From positions 1 through 58,870 of the forward strand of contig NZ_JACOGC010000010.1 of NCBI RefSeq assembly GCF_014284195.1: a stretch of 58,870 nt of DNA, in the 5' to 3' direction. Source of the DNA: Cognatundibacterium griseum. GTDB lineage: Bacteria > Pseudomonadota > Gammaproteobacteria > Burkholderiales > Burkholderiaceae_D. The notes below the pieces were generated by a model. The model was not told where the DNA came from and did no database searches. It saw only the letters and a program-made list of their open reading frames with translations. Made by a program: the position numbers and the translations under genes. Shown here piece after piece: positions 46,446 to 54,904 of this stretch; the stretch's first letter is position 1; the number at the start of each line of letters is the position of its first letter.

Positions 46446-47719
46446 TGTTTTCCGCTGTGCTTATGATGACTTCGGGTCTCAGAAAGAACTCGAGGCAGGC
46501 AGGTGCTTTCTTCCTTTTTTTGTGCCTGACTATTCTCCCTTTCATCACATCCGTCGCCAATGCTGCGACGAAGATGCGCTCATCCAGAATTATTCCGGCT
46601 GAATCTGGCGCAGCATCAGTGAATCCCGATATGCTGCTGATTGAGGTATATCAAAATCTCTCTGAGAACAAATTACAATTAGCACAAACAAAAATTGATG
46701 AGCTGACCGAGGCTTACCCTAACTTCCAGTTGGCCCAGCTCATTAAAGGAGACTTGCTATTAATGCATACGCGCCCGGTTACCAGTTTCGGTGCAGGGTT
46801 CAGCGCGGCACAAGGTGAAAAATTAAAAGAATTGCGTGACGAAGCTGCAGCCAGAATTCATGCGTTCAGAGAAAAACCGGCTCCCGGATTGATTCCGCGC
46901 CCTGTACTCCAGCTTCGCGATGATCAGAAACAGGTTATTCTGGTGGACGCGAAGAAGTCCCGGTTATATTTGTATGAGAATGATGCGGGGCAATTGAAAT
47001 TACTGAGCGATCATTACGTCAGTCACGGGAAATTCGGTATAAACAAATTCAAAGAAGGTGATCAAAAAACACCGATCGGGGTTTATTACATCACAAGCCA
47101 TTTGTCCGGAAGCAAATTGCCGGATTTTTATGGCCCCGGAGCACTCCCCTTGAACTATCCGAATGACTGGGATAAGGTCAACGGCCGCGGTGGCTCAGGT
47201 ATCTGGCTGCATGGCGTGCCATCCACCAGTTTTAGCCGCCCCCCTTTGGCTTCGGATGGTTGTGTAGTTTTGACCAATCCAGATTTTTTGAAAATTGCCG
47301 CTTCCGTTGATATCGGAAAAACTCCAGTCATCATCGCAGAACAGATTGAGTTCATTCATGCAGCAAAAGCAAATGCAGAAAAACAATTAGCAAATAAATT
47401 ACTGGAAGACTGGCGCCTGGATCTGGAAAGCCAGAATATGAACCGGATTCTGGCAAACTATTCACGTAACTTTAAGACCATGCAAGGCGATACGCTGAAC
47501 TCTTGGTTCATAAAACAGAAGACGGGGTCGGACGGGGGTACGCCCGTCATCAGATTGCGCGATATTACACACTTTCGCTACCCTGGCAACGATGAAATGA
47601 TTGTCAGTACATTTACCCAGGAAACACTGAGCGGAAAAATAAAATCAAGTAATAGAAAGCGTCAGTACTGGATCAAAGAAGCGTCCAAATGGCGCATTAT
47701 TTTCGAAATTAACGTCTGA
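46445..47719 (+). CDS. L,D-transpeptidase (YkuD) with SnoaL/Cds6-like C-terminal domain
   Basis: A 424-residue protein with a signal peptide (about 15-40), an N-terminal helical region, a YkuD catalytic domain with [18 protein letters not shown] (catalytic Cys after the conserved H-G and S-x-G) at about 255-275, and a C-terminal domain of about 110 residues that resembles the one in the preceding TPR protein. It forms peptidoglycan cross-links or attaches proteins to the wall by 3-3 transpeptidation. The ATG overlaps the previous stop by one base (TGATG). Confidence 0.9.
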   Translation: MFSAVLMMTSGLRKNSRQAGAFFLFLCLTILPFITSVANAATKMRSSRIIPAESGAASVNPDMLLIEVYQNLSENKLQLAQTKIDELTEAYPNFQLAQLIKGDLLLMHTRPVTSFGAGFSAAQGEKLKELRDEAAARIHAFREKPAPGLIPRPVLQLRDDQKQVILVDAKKSRLYLYENDAGQLKLLSDHYVSHGKFGINKFKEGDQKTPIGVYYITSHLSGSKLPDFYGPGALPLNYPNDWDKVNGRGGSGIWLHGVPSTSFSRPPLASDGCVVLTNPDFLKIAASVDIGKTPVIIAEQIEFIHAAKANAEKQLANKLLEDWRLDLESQNMNRILANYSRNFKTMQGDTLNSWFIKQKTGSDGGTPVIRLRDITHFRYPGNDEMIVSTFTQETLSGKIKSSNRKRQYWIKEASKWRIIFEINV

Positions 47720-47730
47720 AAGGTTTATTT

Positions 47731-48384
47731 ATGCAAACTTTTTTAAGCGGACTTATTCTGGCATTGACAATCACACTGCTTCCCGGACAGTCGATGGCAC
47801 AGAGCTTTCCGAAGGTTTCAATCAAAACGAATTTAGGGGAAATTGTTGTTGAGTTATACCCGGATGCTGCGCCAAAAACAGTAGAAAATTTTTTATCCTA
47901 CGTCAAAGCAGGCCAATATAAAGGAACCATTTTTCACCGGGTCATTGATAATTTTATGATTCAGGGTGGTGGTTACGATAAAAACATGAAAGAAAAGCCA
48001 ACCCGTAAACCGATTCCTCTGGAGGCTGCACAAGCATTGGAAAAAGGCCTGAAGAACGATCTGGGCACGATTTCGATGGCAAGAACAGAAGACCCCAATT
48101 CAGCAACGGCGCAGTTTTTTATTAATGTGAGAGATAATGACTTTCTGAATCATCAGATATTGCCAGAAGGTGATCCTGTTGAATTTAATTATCGTGGCAA
48201 TATGGTCAAAGCACCGCGAAGCAAAGCGTTAATCGCCACTGCGGGGTACACACCTTTCGGCAAAGTAATCAAAGGAATGGAAGTTGTAGAGCAAATCAAG
48301 TCCGTCCCAACAGGCGATGCGTATATGATGCAAAACGTCCCGCAAAAGCCGATCATTATTCAATCTGCGACTGTAATAAAATAA
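47731..48384 (+). CDS. Periplasmic cyclophilin-type peptidylprolyl isomerase
   Basis: A 217-residue cyclophilin with a signal peptide (about 1-24, ending GQSMAQS). It contains [36 protein letters not shown] and [11 protein letters not shown]. An insertion relative to the cytoplasmic copy lies around [15 protein letters not shown] and [20 protein letters not shown]. It speeds proline cis-trans isomerisation in envelope proteins. Followed by a cytoplasmic paralog. Confidence 0.95.
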   Translation: MQTFLSGLILALTITLLPGQSMAQSFPKVSIKTNLGEIVVELYPDAAPKTVENFLSYVKAGQYKGTIFHRVIDNFMIQGGGYDKNMKEKPTRKPIPLEAAQALEKGLKNDLGTISMARTEDPNSATAQFFINVRDNDFLNHQILPEGDPVEFNYRGNMVKAPRSKALIATAGYTPFGKVIKGMEVVEQIKSVPTGDAYMMQNVPQKPIIIQSATVIK

Positions 48385-48422
48385 CTACATTTTTAATTAT
48401 CTACTACTCAACAAGGACCATC

Positions 48423-48911
48423 ATGGCTGTCATCCTGACCACAAATTTAGGTACCATCAAAATCGAGCTGAACGCAGAAAAAGCCCCAAAAACTGTCGCC
48501 AATTTTCTGGCATATGTGGAGGCGGGGCATTATGCAGGCACGATTTTCCATCGCGTGATTGATGGATTTATGATTCAGGGCGGCGGCTTTGAGCCTGGCA
48601 TGAATCAAAAAGAGACTCAGGCACCGATTGACAACGAAGCCAATAACGGTCTGAAGAATGAGCGCTACTCCATTGCAATGGCCCGTACAGGTGCGCCACA
48701 CTCGGCAACCGCTCAGTTCTTCATCAATACTGCTAACAACAGTTTCCTGGACTATCCGGGACAAGATGGCTGGGGATATTGCGTATTTGGCCGTGTAAGC
48801 GAAGGCACCGAAATTGTCGATAAAATTAAAAGCGTCAAAACATCCCGTTCAGGCATGTTTCAGGATGTGCCTGTCGAAGATGTCGTCATCGAAAAAGCAG
48901 AAATCGTCTGA
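48423..48911 (+). CDS. ppiB: Cytoplasmic cyclophilin-type peptidylprolyl isomerase
   Basis: A 162-residue cyclophilin without signal peptide: [59 protein letters not shown]. Length and motifs match bacterial PpiB. It is the second of a tandem pair and precedes lpxH by nine bases. Confidence 0.96.
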   Translation: MAVILTTNLGTIKIELNAEKAPKTVANFLAYVEAGHYAGTIFHRVIDGFMIQGGGFEPGMNQKETQAPIDNEANNGLKNERYSIAMARTGAPHSATAQFFINTANNSFLDYPGQDGWGYCVFGRVSEGTEIVDKIKSVKTSRSGMFQDVPVEDVVIEKAEIV

Positions 48912-48920
48912 TTATTTTTG

Positions 48921-49712
48921 ATGGCAACACCTCTGCATTCTTCCCTGAAAATAACGCAACCGGAGCCGGTTGCGTTATTTGTTTCTGATATTCATCTCAG
49001 TCCCACCCAGCCCTTAACAACCGCTGCTTTTTTGGACTTCCTCCACCAACATGCGCCCAAGACACCAATGCTGTTTATTCTTGGAGATCTGTTCGAATAT
49101 TGGATCGGCGACGATGATATTGGCGATCCATATCATCGGCACATCGTTGAAACACTGCAAAAATTAAAAAACAGCGGTACCAACATCTATTTTATGGCAG
49201 GGAACAGGGATTTTCTGATTTCAGATGAATTCGCAAGGGTAACTGGCGCAGAAATTCTCCAGGAACCATATCTGCTACAGGCAGCAGGACATAAAATCGT
49301 TTTATGCCATGGTGATGCGGAGTGCACTGATGACACTGACTATATGGCTTTCCGTCAGCAGGTTCGTCATGCTCAATGGCAGCGCAATTTTTTAGCGCTG
49401 CCATTGGAGCAAAGAAAATCTATGGTGCAAGGAATGCGCGCAAGCAGTCAGGCTGAGCAACAGAAAAAAAGTATGCAAATCATGGATGTGAATCAGGATG
49501 CGATAGCAAGGCTCGTTCAATCTGCCGGAGCCGATCTGATGATCCATGGTCACACACACCGGCCAGCTGAACACGCCGGTGACAGTTACCGCAGACTGGT
49601 GTTACCGGATTGGGATTATGACTCCGCAAATCCAAGAGGTGGCTGGCTTGAGCTGTATGATGACGGAAAACTAATTTCCTGCCCGCTGGACCAGGCATAT
49701 AATCCAGCCTGA
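48921..49712 (+). CDS. lpxH: LpxH, UDP-2,3-diacylglucosamine diphosphatase
   Basis: A 263-residue calcineurin-like phosphoesterase with LFVSDIHLS, LGDLFEYWIGDDD, MAGNRDFLI, LCHGDAECTDD and HGHTHRPAEHA, the LpxH metal-site set. It makes lipid X from UDP-2,3-diacylglucosamine in lipid A synthesis. The ATG at 48921 is preferred to the TTG at 48918. Convergent with the ABC ATPase gene, eight bases away. Confidence 0.95.
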   Translation: MATPLHSSLKITQPEPVALFVSDIHLSPTQPLTTAAFLDFLHQHAPKTPMLFILGDLFEYWIGDDDIGDPYHRHIVETLQKLKNSGTNIYFMAGNRDFLISDEFARVTGAEILQEPYLLQAAGHKIVLCHGDAECTDDTDYMAFRQQVRHAQWQRNFLALPLEQRKSMVQGMRASSQAEQQKKSMQIMDVNQDAIARLVQSAGADLMIHGHTHRPAEHAGDSYRRLVLPDWDYDSANPRGGWLELYDDGKLISCPLDQAYNPA

Positions 49713-49719
49713 GTATCGT

Positions 49720-50409
49720 TCACCTCCGGCTACCGGAATCACCTTCGGATAAATGACCCGCAGTAATCGTGAGTATTCTGCCGCAACGCTCAGCGATAGA
49801 CATATCGTGCGTGACTAAAACCAATGTTGAATTGCGTTCACGGTTCAGTGCAAACATCAGTTGAATAATCGCCTCCCCCGTTGTGGCATCAAGACTGCCA
49901 GTCGGCTCATCAGCAAACAGTAAAGGCGGCTCAGTGACAAATGCACGCGCTAACGCCACTCGCTGCTGCTCGCCGCCAGATAAAAATTTAGGGTAATGAC
50001 GCAACCTGGAAGAAAGGCCGACATGTGTCAACATTTGTTCAGCCTTTTCTTTTGCGGATTTATCTCCTTTTAATTCCAAAGGAAGCATCACATTTTCCAG
50101 GGCAGTCAGATGCGCCAATAATTGAAAGGACTGGAAAACGAAACCCAGCTTATCCTTGCGAAATTTTGCACGCTGATCCTCGTTCAGGGTAAAAATATCG
50201 ATGCCATCCAGCAGAACAGTCCCCTTGCTGGGCGTATCCAGACCTGCGAGTATGCCAAGTAAAGTGGATTTACCTGATCCCGATGCACCGACGATTGCAA
50301 GCGTTTCTCCCGGCTGCACTGTAAAATCGATACCATTCAAAATAGTGAGATGTCCCGATGCGTCCTCAACCTGCTTGCTCAGGCCACTCACTGTAATTGC
50401 TGCTTGCAT
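49720..50409 (-). CDS. LolD/YbbA-like ABC transporter ATPase
   Basis: A 229-residue ATPase: Walker [14 protein letters not shown]-loop FQSFQLL, signature [15 protein letters not shown], Walker [13 protein letters not shown] and H-loop LVTHD. It belongs to the MacB/LolD/YbbA exporter group. The ATG at 50409 is chosen, although an upstream start (50421) is possible. The matching permease (ybbP) is not next to it here, so it may be orphaned or work with a distant permease. Divergent from tesA with only about ten bases between starts. Confidence 0.92.
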   Translation of the reverse strand: MQAAITVSGLSKQVEDASGHLTILNGIDFTVQPGETLAIVGASGSGKSTLLGILAGLDTPSKGTVLLDGIDIFTLNEDQRAKFRKDKLGFVFQSFQLLAHLTALENVMLPLELKGDKSAKEKAEQMLTHVGLSSRLRHYPKFLSGGEQQRVALARAFVTEPPLLFADEPTGSLDATTGEAIIQLMFALNRERNSTLVLVTHDMSIAERCGRILTITAGHLSEGDSGSRR

Positions 50410-50419
50410 AGGATGTTCC

Positions 50420-51070
50420 ATGAATTCTTTTCTGTCTGTTCGCCGGATAACTCTGAACTTGTTCAAAGTGTCGTTTTTGCTTTTTTCATTCTTAGTGATT
50501 AGTGACGCTTATTCTGCATCAAAAACAATTCTGGTGCTGGGGGATAGTTTATCTGCAGAATATGGTCTTGCACGCGGACAAGGTTGGGTCAGTTTGTTAG
50601 AAAAAAAACTGGTAGAAGAAAAAATACCTGCCAGAGTCATTAATGCCAGCATCAGCGGTGAAACATCCATCGGTGGTAAAAATCGCTTACCGGACCTGTT
50701 AAATCAGCATCATCCCGATATTGTGATTATCGAACTGGGTGGAAATGATGCATTGAGAGGATTACCGCTCAATAACACTGAAGACAATTTCCGCACCATG
50801 ATTCTTAACGCAAAAAATCAGAATGCAAAAGTGCTGCTTGCCGGAATGCAGGTTCCGCCGAATTACGGAAAAACATATACCCAACAATTTTTCTCGATGT
50901 ATCAGAAGCTTGCGCAGGAACAGAAAATCCGGCTGGTGCCGTTTTTACTCGAAGCTGTTGCAAATAATAATCAACTATTTCAACCTGACAGAATTCACCC
51001 TGTGGCAGCAGCACATCCAATTATTTTGCAAAACATATGGGGGCAACTGCAGCCCTTACTTAAAAAATAA
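50420..51070 (+). CDS. tesA: TesA-like GDSL esterase/thioesterase
   Basis: A 216-residue periplasmic SGNH hydrolase with a signal peptide (1 to about 33), the GDSL motif LVLGDSLSAEYGL (Ser43), the oxyanion residues in IELGGNDALRG and the D-x-x-H pair in DRIHPVAAAHP. Matches E. coli TesA (acyl-CoA thioesterase I / lysophospholipase). ATG at 50420 with AGGA upstream. Three bases separate it from mnmH. The divergent tesA-ybbA pair is a known arrangement. Confidence 0.93.
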   Translation: MNSFLSVRRITLNLFKVSFLLFSFLVISDAYSASKTILVLGDSLSAEYGLARGQGWVSLLEKKLVEEKIPARVINASISGETSIGGKNRLPDLLNQHHPDIVIIELGGNDALRGLPLNNTEDNFRTMILNAKNQNAKVLLAGMQVPPNYGKTYTQQFFSMYQKLAQEQKIRLVPFLLEAVANNNQLFQPDRIHPVAAAHPIILQNIWGQLQPLLKK

Positions 51071-51073
51071 GCT

Positions 51074-52135
51074 ATGAAATATCCTGCAATTTCCACTATC
51101 GACCAAGTCGTCCCCGAATTAGCGCATTTTGATACCGTCATAGATGTCAGGAGTCCCTCTGAATACGCTGAAGATCATTTGCCCGGTGCAATCAATTGCC
51201 CAGTTTTGAACGATGAGGAACGGGTTCAGGTTGGAACGCTTTATAAACAGGTCGGTTCCTTTGAAGCGAAAAGACTGGGTGCCGGCCTGGTTGCAATGAA
51301 TATCAGCAAGCATCTTGCTACGACACTGGCGCAGAAACCCCGCGAGTGGCGGCCCCTGATTTATTGCTGGCGAGGTGGCAACCGCAGCGGCTCTATGGCA
51401 CACATACTGGCGAAAATTGGCTGGCCCGTAACGCAACTTGACGGTGGTTACAAGGCATACCGGAATCTGGTTAATCAACAGTTAGCAGGCTTGGTGGACG
51501 GTATTCAGTGGCGTGTTTTGTGCGGCCCAACAGGAAGTGGTAAAAGTCGGTTACTAAATTGTCTGGAAAAAATGGGAGAACAGGTGCTTGATCTGGAGGG
51601 ACTGGCTTGCCATAAAGGTTCCGTGCTGGGAGATATTCCAAGTCAAAAACAGCCCTCTCAAAAATATTTTGAAACGCTGCTATGGGAAAAACTCAGAACC
51701 TTCGATAAAACAAAAAAAGTTTATGTCGAAGCCGAAAGTAAAAAGGTGGGTAATCTTCGCGTACCGGAATCCATCATGACAAATATCAGGGAAGCTGCCT
51801 GTATTTCACTGGAACCATCGATTGAATATCGTGTTCAGTTTCTGATGGAAGATTACCCACACTTTATTCAGCAACCTGAGAAACTCAATCGGCAGCTCGA
51901 CTATCTGGCGCATTTGCATGGCAAAGAGAAAATCCAGCAATGGAAAGAATGGGCACATGCCGGCACCATCGAGAAGCTGGTCACCGATTTACTTCAACTC
52001 CACTATGACCCTGCTTACAATAAATCGATCAGAAGAAATTTTGTGCAATTTCCCCATGCGACGTGCATTCAGCTGGCTCGCCTGACGGAAGAAAATTTAC
52101 AACAGGCTGCAGATTTTATCCGCAAAAATACCTGA
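51074..52135 (+). CDS. mnmH: MnmH (SelU), tRNA 2-selenouridine synthase
   Basis: A 353-residue protein with an N-terminal rhodanese domain (catalytic C98 in IYCWRGGNRSG) and a C-terminal P-loop domain (Walker A GPTGSGKS at 151-158). It replaces sulfur by selenium (via a geranyl intermediate) at the wobble uridine of certain tRNAs, using selenophosphate. SelD should exist elsewhere in the genome. Three bases after tesA. Confidence 0.96.
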   Translation: MKYPAISTIDQVVPELAHFDTVIDVRSPSEYAEDHLPGAINCPVLNDEERVQVGTLYKQVGSFEAKRLGAGLVAMNISKHLATTLAQKPREWRPLIYCWRGGNRSGSMAHILAKIGWPVTQLDGGYKAYRNLVNQQLAGLVDGIQWRVLCGPTGSGKSRLLNCLEKMGEQVLDLEGLACHKGSVLGDIPSQKQPSQKYFETLLWEKLRTFDKTKKVYVEAESKKVGNLRVPESIMTNIREAACISLEPSIEYRVQFLMEDYPHFIQQPEKLNRQLDYLAHLHGKEKIQQWKEWAHAGTIEKLVTDLLQLHYDPAYNKSIRRNFVQFPHATCIQLARLTEENLQQAADFIRKNT

Positions 52136-52158
52136 GCTTCATCAACAAAAATCAGATG

Positions 52159-52302
52159 TCAGCCATCAACATCGTCCACGATACGCTGCCCTTCCTGATC
52201 GAGTTCATCGAACTGGCGATGGCTGATGGCCCACCAGAATACTGCCCCGATAGCAAAGACAACCAATAAACTTAAAGGTACAAGCAAATACAAGATGTCC
52301 AT
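52159..52302 (-). CDS. ccoS: CcoS, cbb3 oxidase maturation protein
   Basis: A 47-residue protein: one membrane helix (LYLLVPLSLLVVFAIGAVFWW) followed by a short cytoplasmic tail with HRQFDELDQEGQRIVDD, the CcoS family pattern. The start is the ATG at 52302, two bases after the ccoI stop, with the stop at 52159-52161. It is needed for cofactor insertion into cbb3 oxidase. Too small to be found by length filters. Confidence 0.92.
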   Translation of the reverse strand: MDILYLLVPLSLLVVFAIGAVFWWAISHRQFDELDQEGQRIVDDVDG

Positions 52303-52304
52303 AT

Positions 52305-54578
52305 TCAGGTCTGATCAGCAGCCATTGCATATTCCGGCTGGGGTAAAAGATATAAGCGCAACGCATTGAGTACCACAATTAATGAACTGAGCGACATTCC
52401 TAAAGCTGCATGCCATGGTTCCAGCCAGCCGACCACCGCAGCAGGGATTGCAATCACATTATAAAGAATCGCCCATGCCAGATTTTCACGGATAAGGCGA
52501 AATGACTGGCGGCCTATGCGGAAGGCAAAAACCAGATCACTCAAACGATTGGAGACTAGCAGCAAATCACTGCGTGTCTGAGAAATGGGGGCGCCCTGCC
52601 CCATCGCCACGGCCACGTCGGCCAGCGCCAGTGCAGGACCATCATTCATACCATCACCAACCATTGCGACAATGGCTCCCGCTTCCTGAAGTTGCCTGAT
52701 CTGGGCAAATTTATCAGCAGGGCTACGCTCAGCCCATACATCGTGGATACCGCAACGCTCGGCTACCTCTTCAACGGTTTCCCGGCGGTCGCCAGACATC
52801 AGCATCACTTTTTTTCCCGATTGCTGAAGCTGATGAACGGCGTCGACGGCATCATTCCGCAGCACATCTTCCAGCGCAAACAATAATAAATTACTGCTGG
52901 CTTCTGTCAAAACAGAAATAGTTCTGTTCTTTAAATTTTCCGCAAGTATGACAGGGAGATGGTTCATTGCTTCAGCAAATGCCAGACTTCCCAAACGATA
53001 AACGCGTCCATTCACACAGGCTTCCACGCCGCCACCTGCGATTTCCCGTAATCCGGTGACCTCCATGTCCGATACAGCACCGGCATGTTTTGCAAGGCCA
53101 TCCGCAATTGCCCGCGCCACCGGGTGCGAAGAACCCGATGCCAGCAGAAAAGCTAATTTCTCTGCCAGCAATTCATCCTGTGTGCTGAGATGGATAGTGT
53201 CTGACAAACGTAACTTGCCAACAGTCAGCGTACCTGTTTTATCGAAAACAATATGAGTCGCTTTGGATAAAGTCTGAATTGCCTTGCCATGTTTAATCAG
53301 TACACCATTTTTTGCCATCAATCCAATAGCAGCAGACATAACACCGGGAGTTGCCAGCGACAACGCGCAAGGACAAGTGACGACAATCACACTGATCGCA
53401 ATCCAAAGTGCGCGTGAAGGCTCGATATATGCCCAGACTAATCCTGTAATAAGCGCGATCAGTAAAATCAAGGTCAGGAATCTGCTGGCGTGTCGGTCGG
53501 CCAGCAAGACGATCGGTGGCTTTTCAGTCGCAGCGGTTTCCATCATCTCAATCAATGACGACAAGCGAGTCTGATTTCCTGTTTTGTCTGCCCGCATGAT
53601 CAATCTGCCGCCGACATTCATCGCCCCGGCGATCAGTTCATCACCCGCAGTCTTTGCAACGGGCTGAGACTCACCCGTCATGAGCGCCTCATCACAGTCG
53701 CTGCTACCCTCCAGAACAATGCCATCTGCAGGAATATTCTGCCCGGGAGTGATGAGCAACACATCATTGGCAGCTAACTGGTCTGCATCAACCTCTTCGA
53801 TCCGCATTGAAGCGGGATAATCTGGCAATCGCTGCGCCTTTACCAGGCTCAATTCGGTCAGTATGCGCAAGGCAGCCGTGGTTTTTTTCTGTACCCGGTC
53901 CTCAATCAGTCTCGCTCCCAGCAGGAGAAAAACAAACATGATTACTGAGTCATAATAGACAGCACCGCCATTAAATGTAGCCCAGACGCTGGCAAAAAAC
54001 GTCAGCAAAATACCCAGAGAAACCGGAACATCCATCCCGACATGATGGTTGCGGATATCCCGCCAGGCCGACTGAAAAAAAGGAAGGGCAGAAAATCCCA
54101 TTACCGGGACGGCGATCACCATGCTGGCAATTTTCAGAAGTTTGTCCAGATCGGGAGTCAGATCACCATCAATCTGCGGTACCGGTACAAGATACGCCGG
54201 AAAGGCATACATCATGACCTGCATCATGGCAAAACCAGCAACAAACAAACGCCATAGCGCCAGCTTTTTTCCCTGCCGCTCCTGCTCGCTATCCGACTGA
54301 GCCAGGGGAAATGCCCCATACCCAAGCTGAGTAATAGCTTCCAGAATGTTTTTGAGACTGGTCTTGCCTGATTCCCACGATACGTCGGCTTTGTGACTTG
54401 CAGCATTGATCCTGAAACTGTGTACGCCAGCAAGTTGTTTTAGACGGAATTCAATCAGCTGCACACAAGCTGCACAATGCATACCGGACAAATTCAGTTT
54501 CTCATGTTCTAAAAAGTCTTTTTCGTCGTGACGATTTGGCATGTGGTGATTAATTTGATTAGTGCCCTGAGCATCCAC
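52305..54578 (-). CDS. ccoI: CcoI/FixI, copper-type P1B ATPase (HMA domain onwards)
   Basis: A 757-residue protein starting at a GTG (54578) with GGAA upstream. It contains an HMA metal-binding domain (MHCAACVQ, C35 and C38), eight membrane helices, the CPC motif in VVTCPCALSLATPG, DKTGTLTVGK and MVGDGMNDGPALA. It supplies copper for cbb3 oxidase assembly. The usual N-terminal Cys-rich domain of CcoI is encoded by the preceding short frame (54582-54827), separated by one in-frame TAG. Both are in the same reading frame. Confidence 0.93.
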   Translation of the reverse strand: MDAQGTNQINHHMPNRHDEKDFLEHEKLNLSGMHCAACVQLIEFRLKQLAGVHSFRINAASHKADVSWESGKTSLKNILEAITQLGYGAFPLAQSDSEQERQGKKLALWRLFVAGFAMMQVMMYAFPAYLVPVPQIDGDLTPDLDKLLKIASMVIAVPVMGFSALPFFQSAWRDIRNHHVGMDVPVSLGILLTFFASVWATFNGGAVYYDSVIMFVFLLLGARLIEDRVQKKTTAALRILTELSLVKAQRLPDYPASMRIEEVDADQLAANDVLLITPGQNIPADGIVLEGSSDCDEALMTGESQPVAKTAGDELIAGAMNVGGRLIMRADKTGNQTRLSSLIEMMETAATEKPPIVLLADRHASRFLTLILLIALITGLVWAYIEPSRALWIAISVIVVTCPCALSLATPGVMSAAIGLMAKNGVLIKHGKAIQTLSKATHIVFDKTGTLTVGKLRLSDTIHLSTQDELLAEKLAFLLASGSSHPVARAIADGLAKHAGAVSDMEVTGLREIAGGGVEACVNGRVYRLGSLAFAEAMNHLPVILAENLKNRTISVLTEASSNLLLFALEDVLRNDAVDAVHQLQQSGKKVMLMSGDRRETVEEVAERCGIHDVWAERSPADKFAQIRQLQEAGAIVAMVGDGMNDGPALALADVAVAMGQGAPISQTRSDLLLVSNRLSDLVFAFRIGRQSFRLIRENLAWAILYNVIAIPAAVVGWLEPWHAALGMSLSSLIVVLNALRLYLLPQPEYAMAADQT

Positions 54579-54581
54579 AAT

Positions 54582-54827
54582 CTATTCCATTTCCCGCTCT
54601 GCTTTTGTCTGCAGATACTCGGGAATTAAGTGATTTTTTTCGATGGTCTTTAAAACTGCCAGGCAACCATGGCAGCAGACAGGTTGTTCTGTCCCGTTAA
54701 AAACCACATAAAGCGTTTTTTTGGGAAAGGATTTCTCCCCGCAATGATAGCAAGTGATTTTCTCTGTCTTATTTTTGGCGGGAGTCCATAAATTGCTCAG
54801 CCACTCAGGAAAAGTCATTGCCATCAT
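54582..54827 (-). pseudogene. Detached N-terminal metal-binding domain of CcoI
   Basis: An 81-residue frame with C26 and C29 in TCYHCG and C51, C52 and C55 in VCCHGC, followed by LKTIEKNHLIPEYLQTKAERE. This is the PF12156-type domain that normally leads CcoI. It ends in TAG (54584-54582), and the frame then continues ATT-GTG into ccoI. Either a nonsense mutation split the gene, or the two parts are made separately by re-initiation, or the base is a sequencing error. Confidence 0.75.
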
Positions 54828-54857
54828 GATGTCAAAATAAGTATGCAGTATGTCGAT

Positions 54858-54898
54858 ATATTATCGGAAATCCATCAATAATTATTGATGTGAGTCAA
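54858..54898 (-). promoter_or_regulatory. FNR/ANR-like site and promoter for the ccoI-ccoS unit
   Basis: On the minus strand TTGAC-TCAC-ATCAA (54885-54898) matches 9 of 10 positions of the FNR consensus TTGAT-N4-ATCAA. TAATAT (54858-54863) would be a -10 element. A start of transcription at about 54851 would put the site centre at -41, the classical activating position. ccoI and cbb3 oxidase genes are commonly FNR/ANR controlled. Confidence 0.6.
54873..54890. repeat. Perfect 18-bp palindrome overlapping the FNR-like site
   Basis: CATCAATAATTATTGATG is a perfect palindrome that shares a few bases with the FNR-like site. No T-run follows, so it is not a terminator. Possible operator for another regulator; unknown. 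Confidence 0.4.
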
Positions 54899-54904
54899 CC
54901 TGCT

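Noticed and set aside
54873..54890. CATCAATAATTATTGATG as an FNR box
   Set aside because: The half-sites are in the wrong order (ATCAA first). The real FNR-like match is the overlapping TTGAC-N4-ATCAA.
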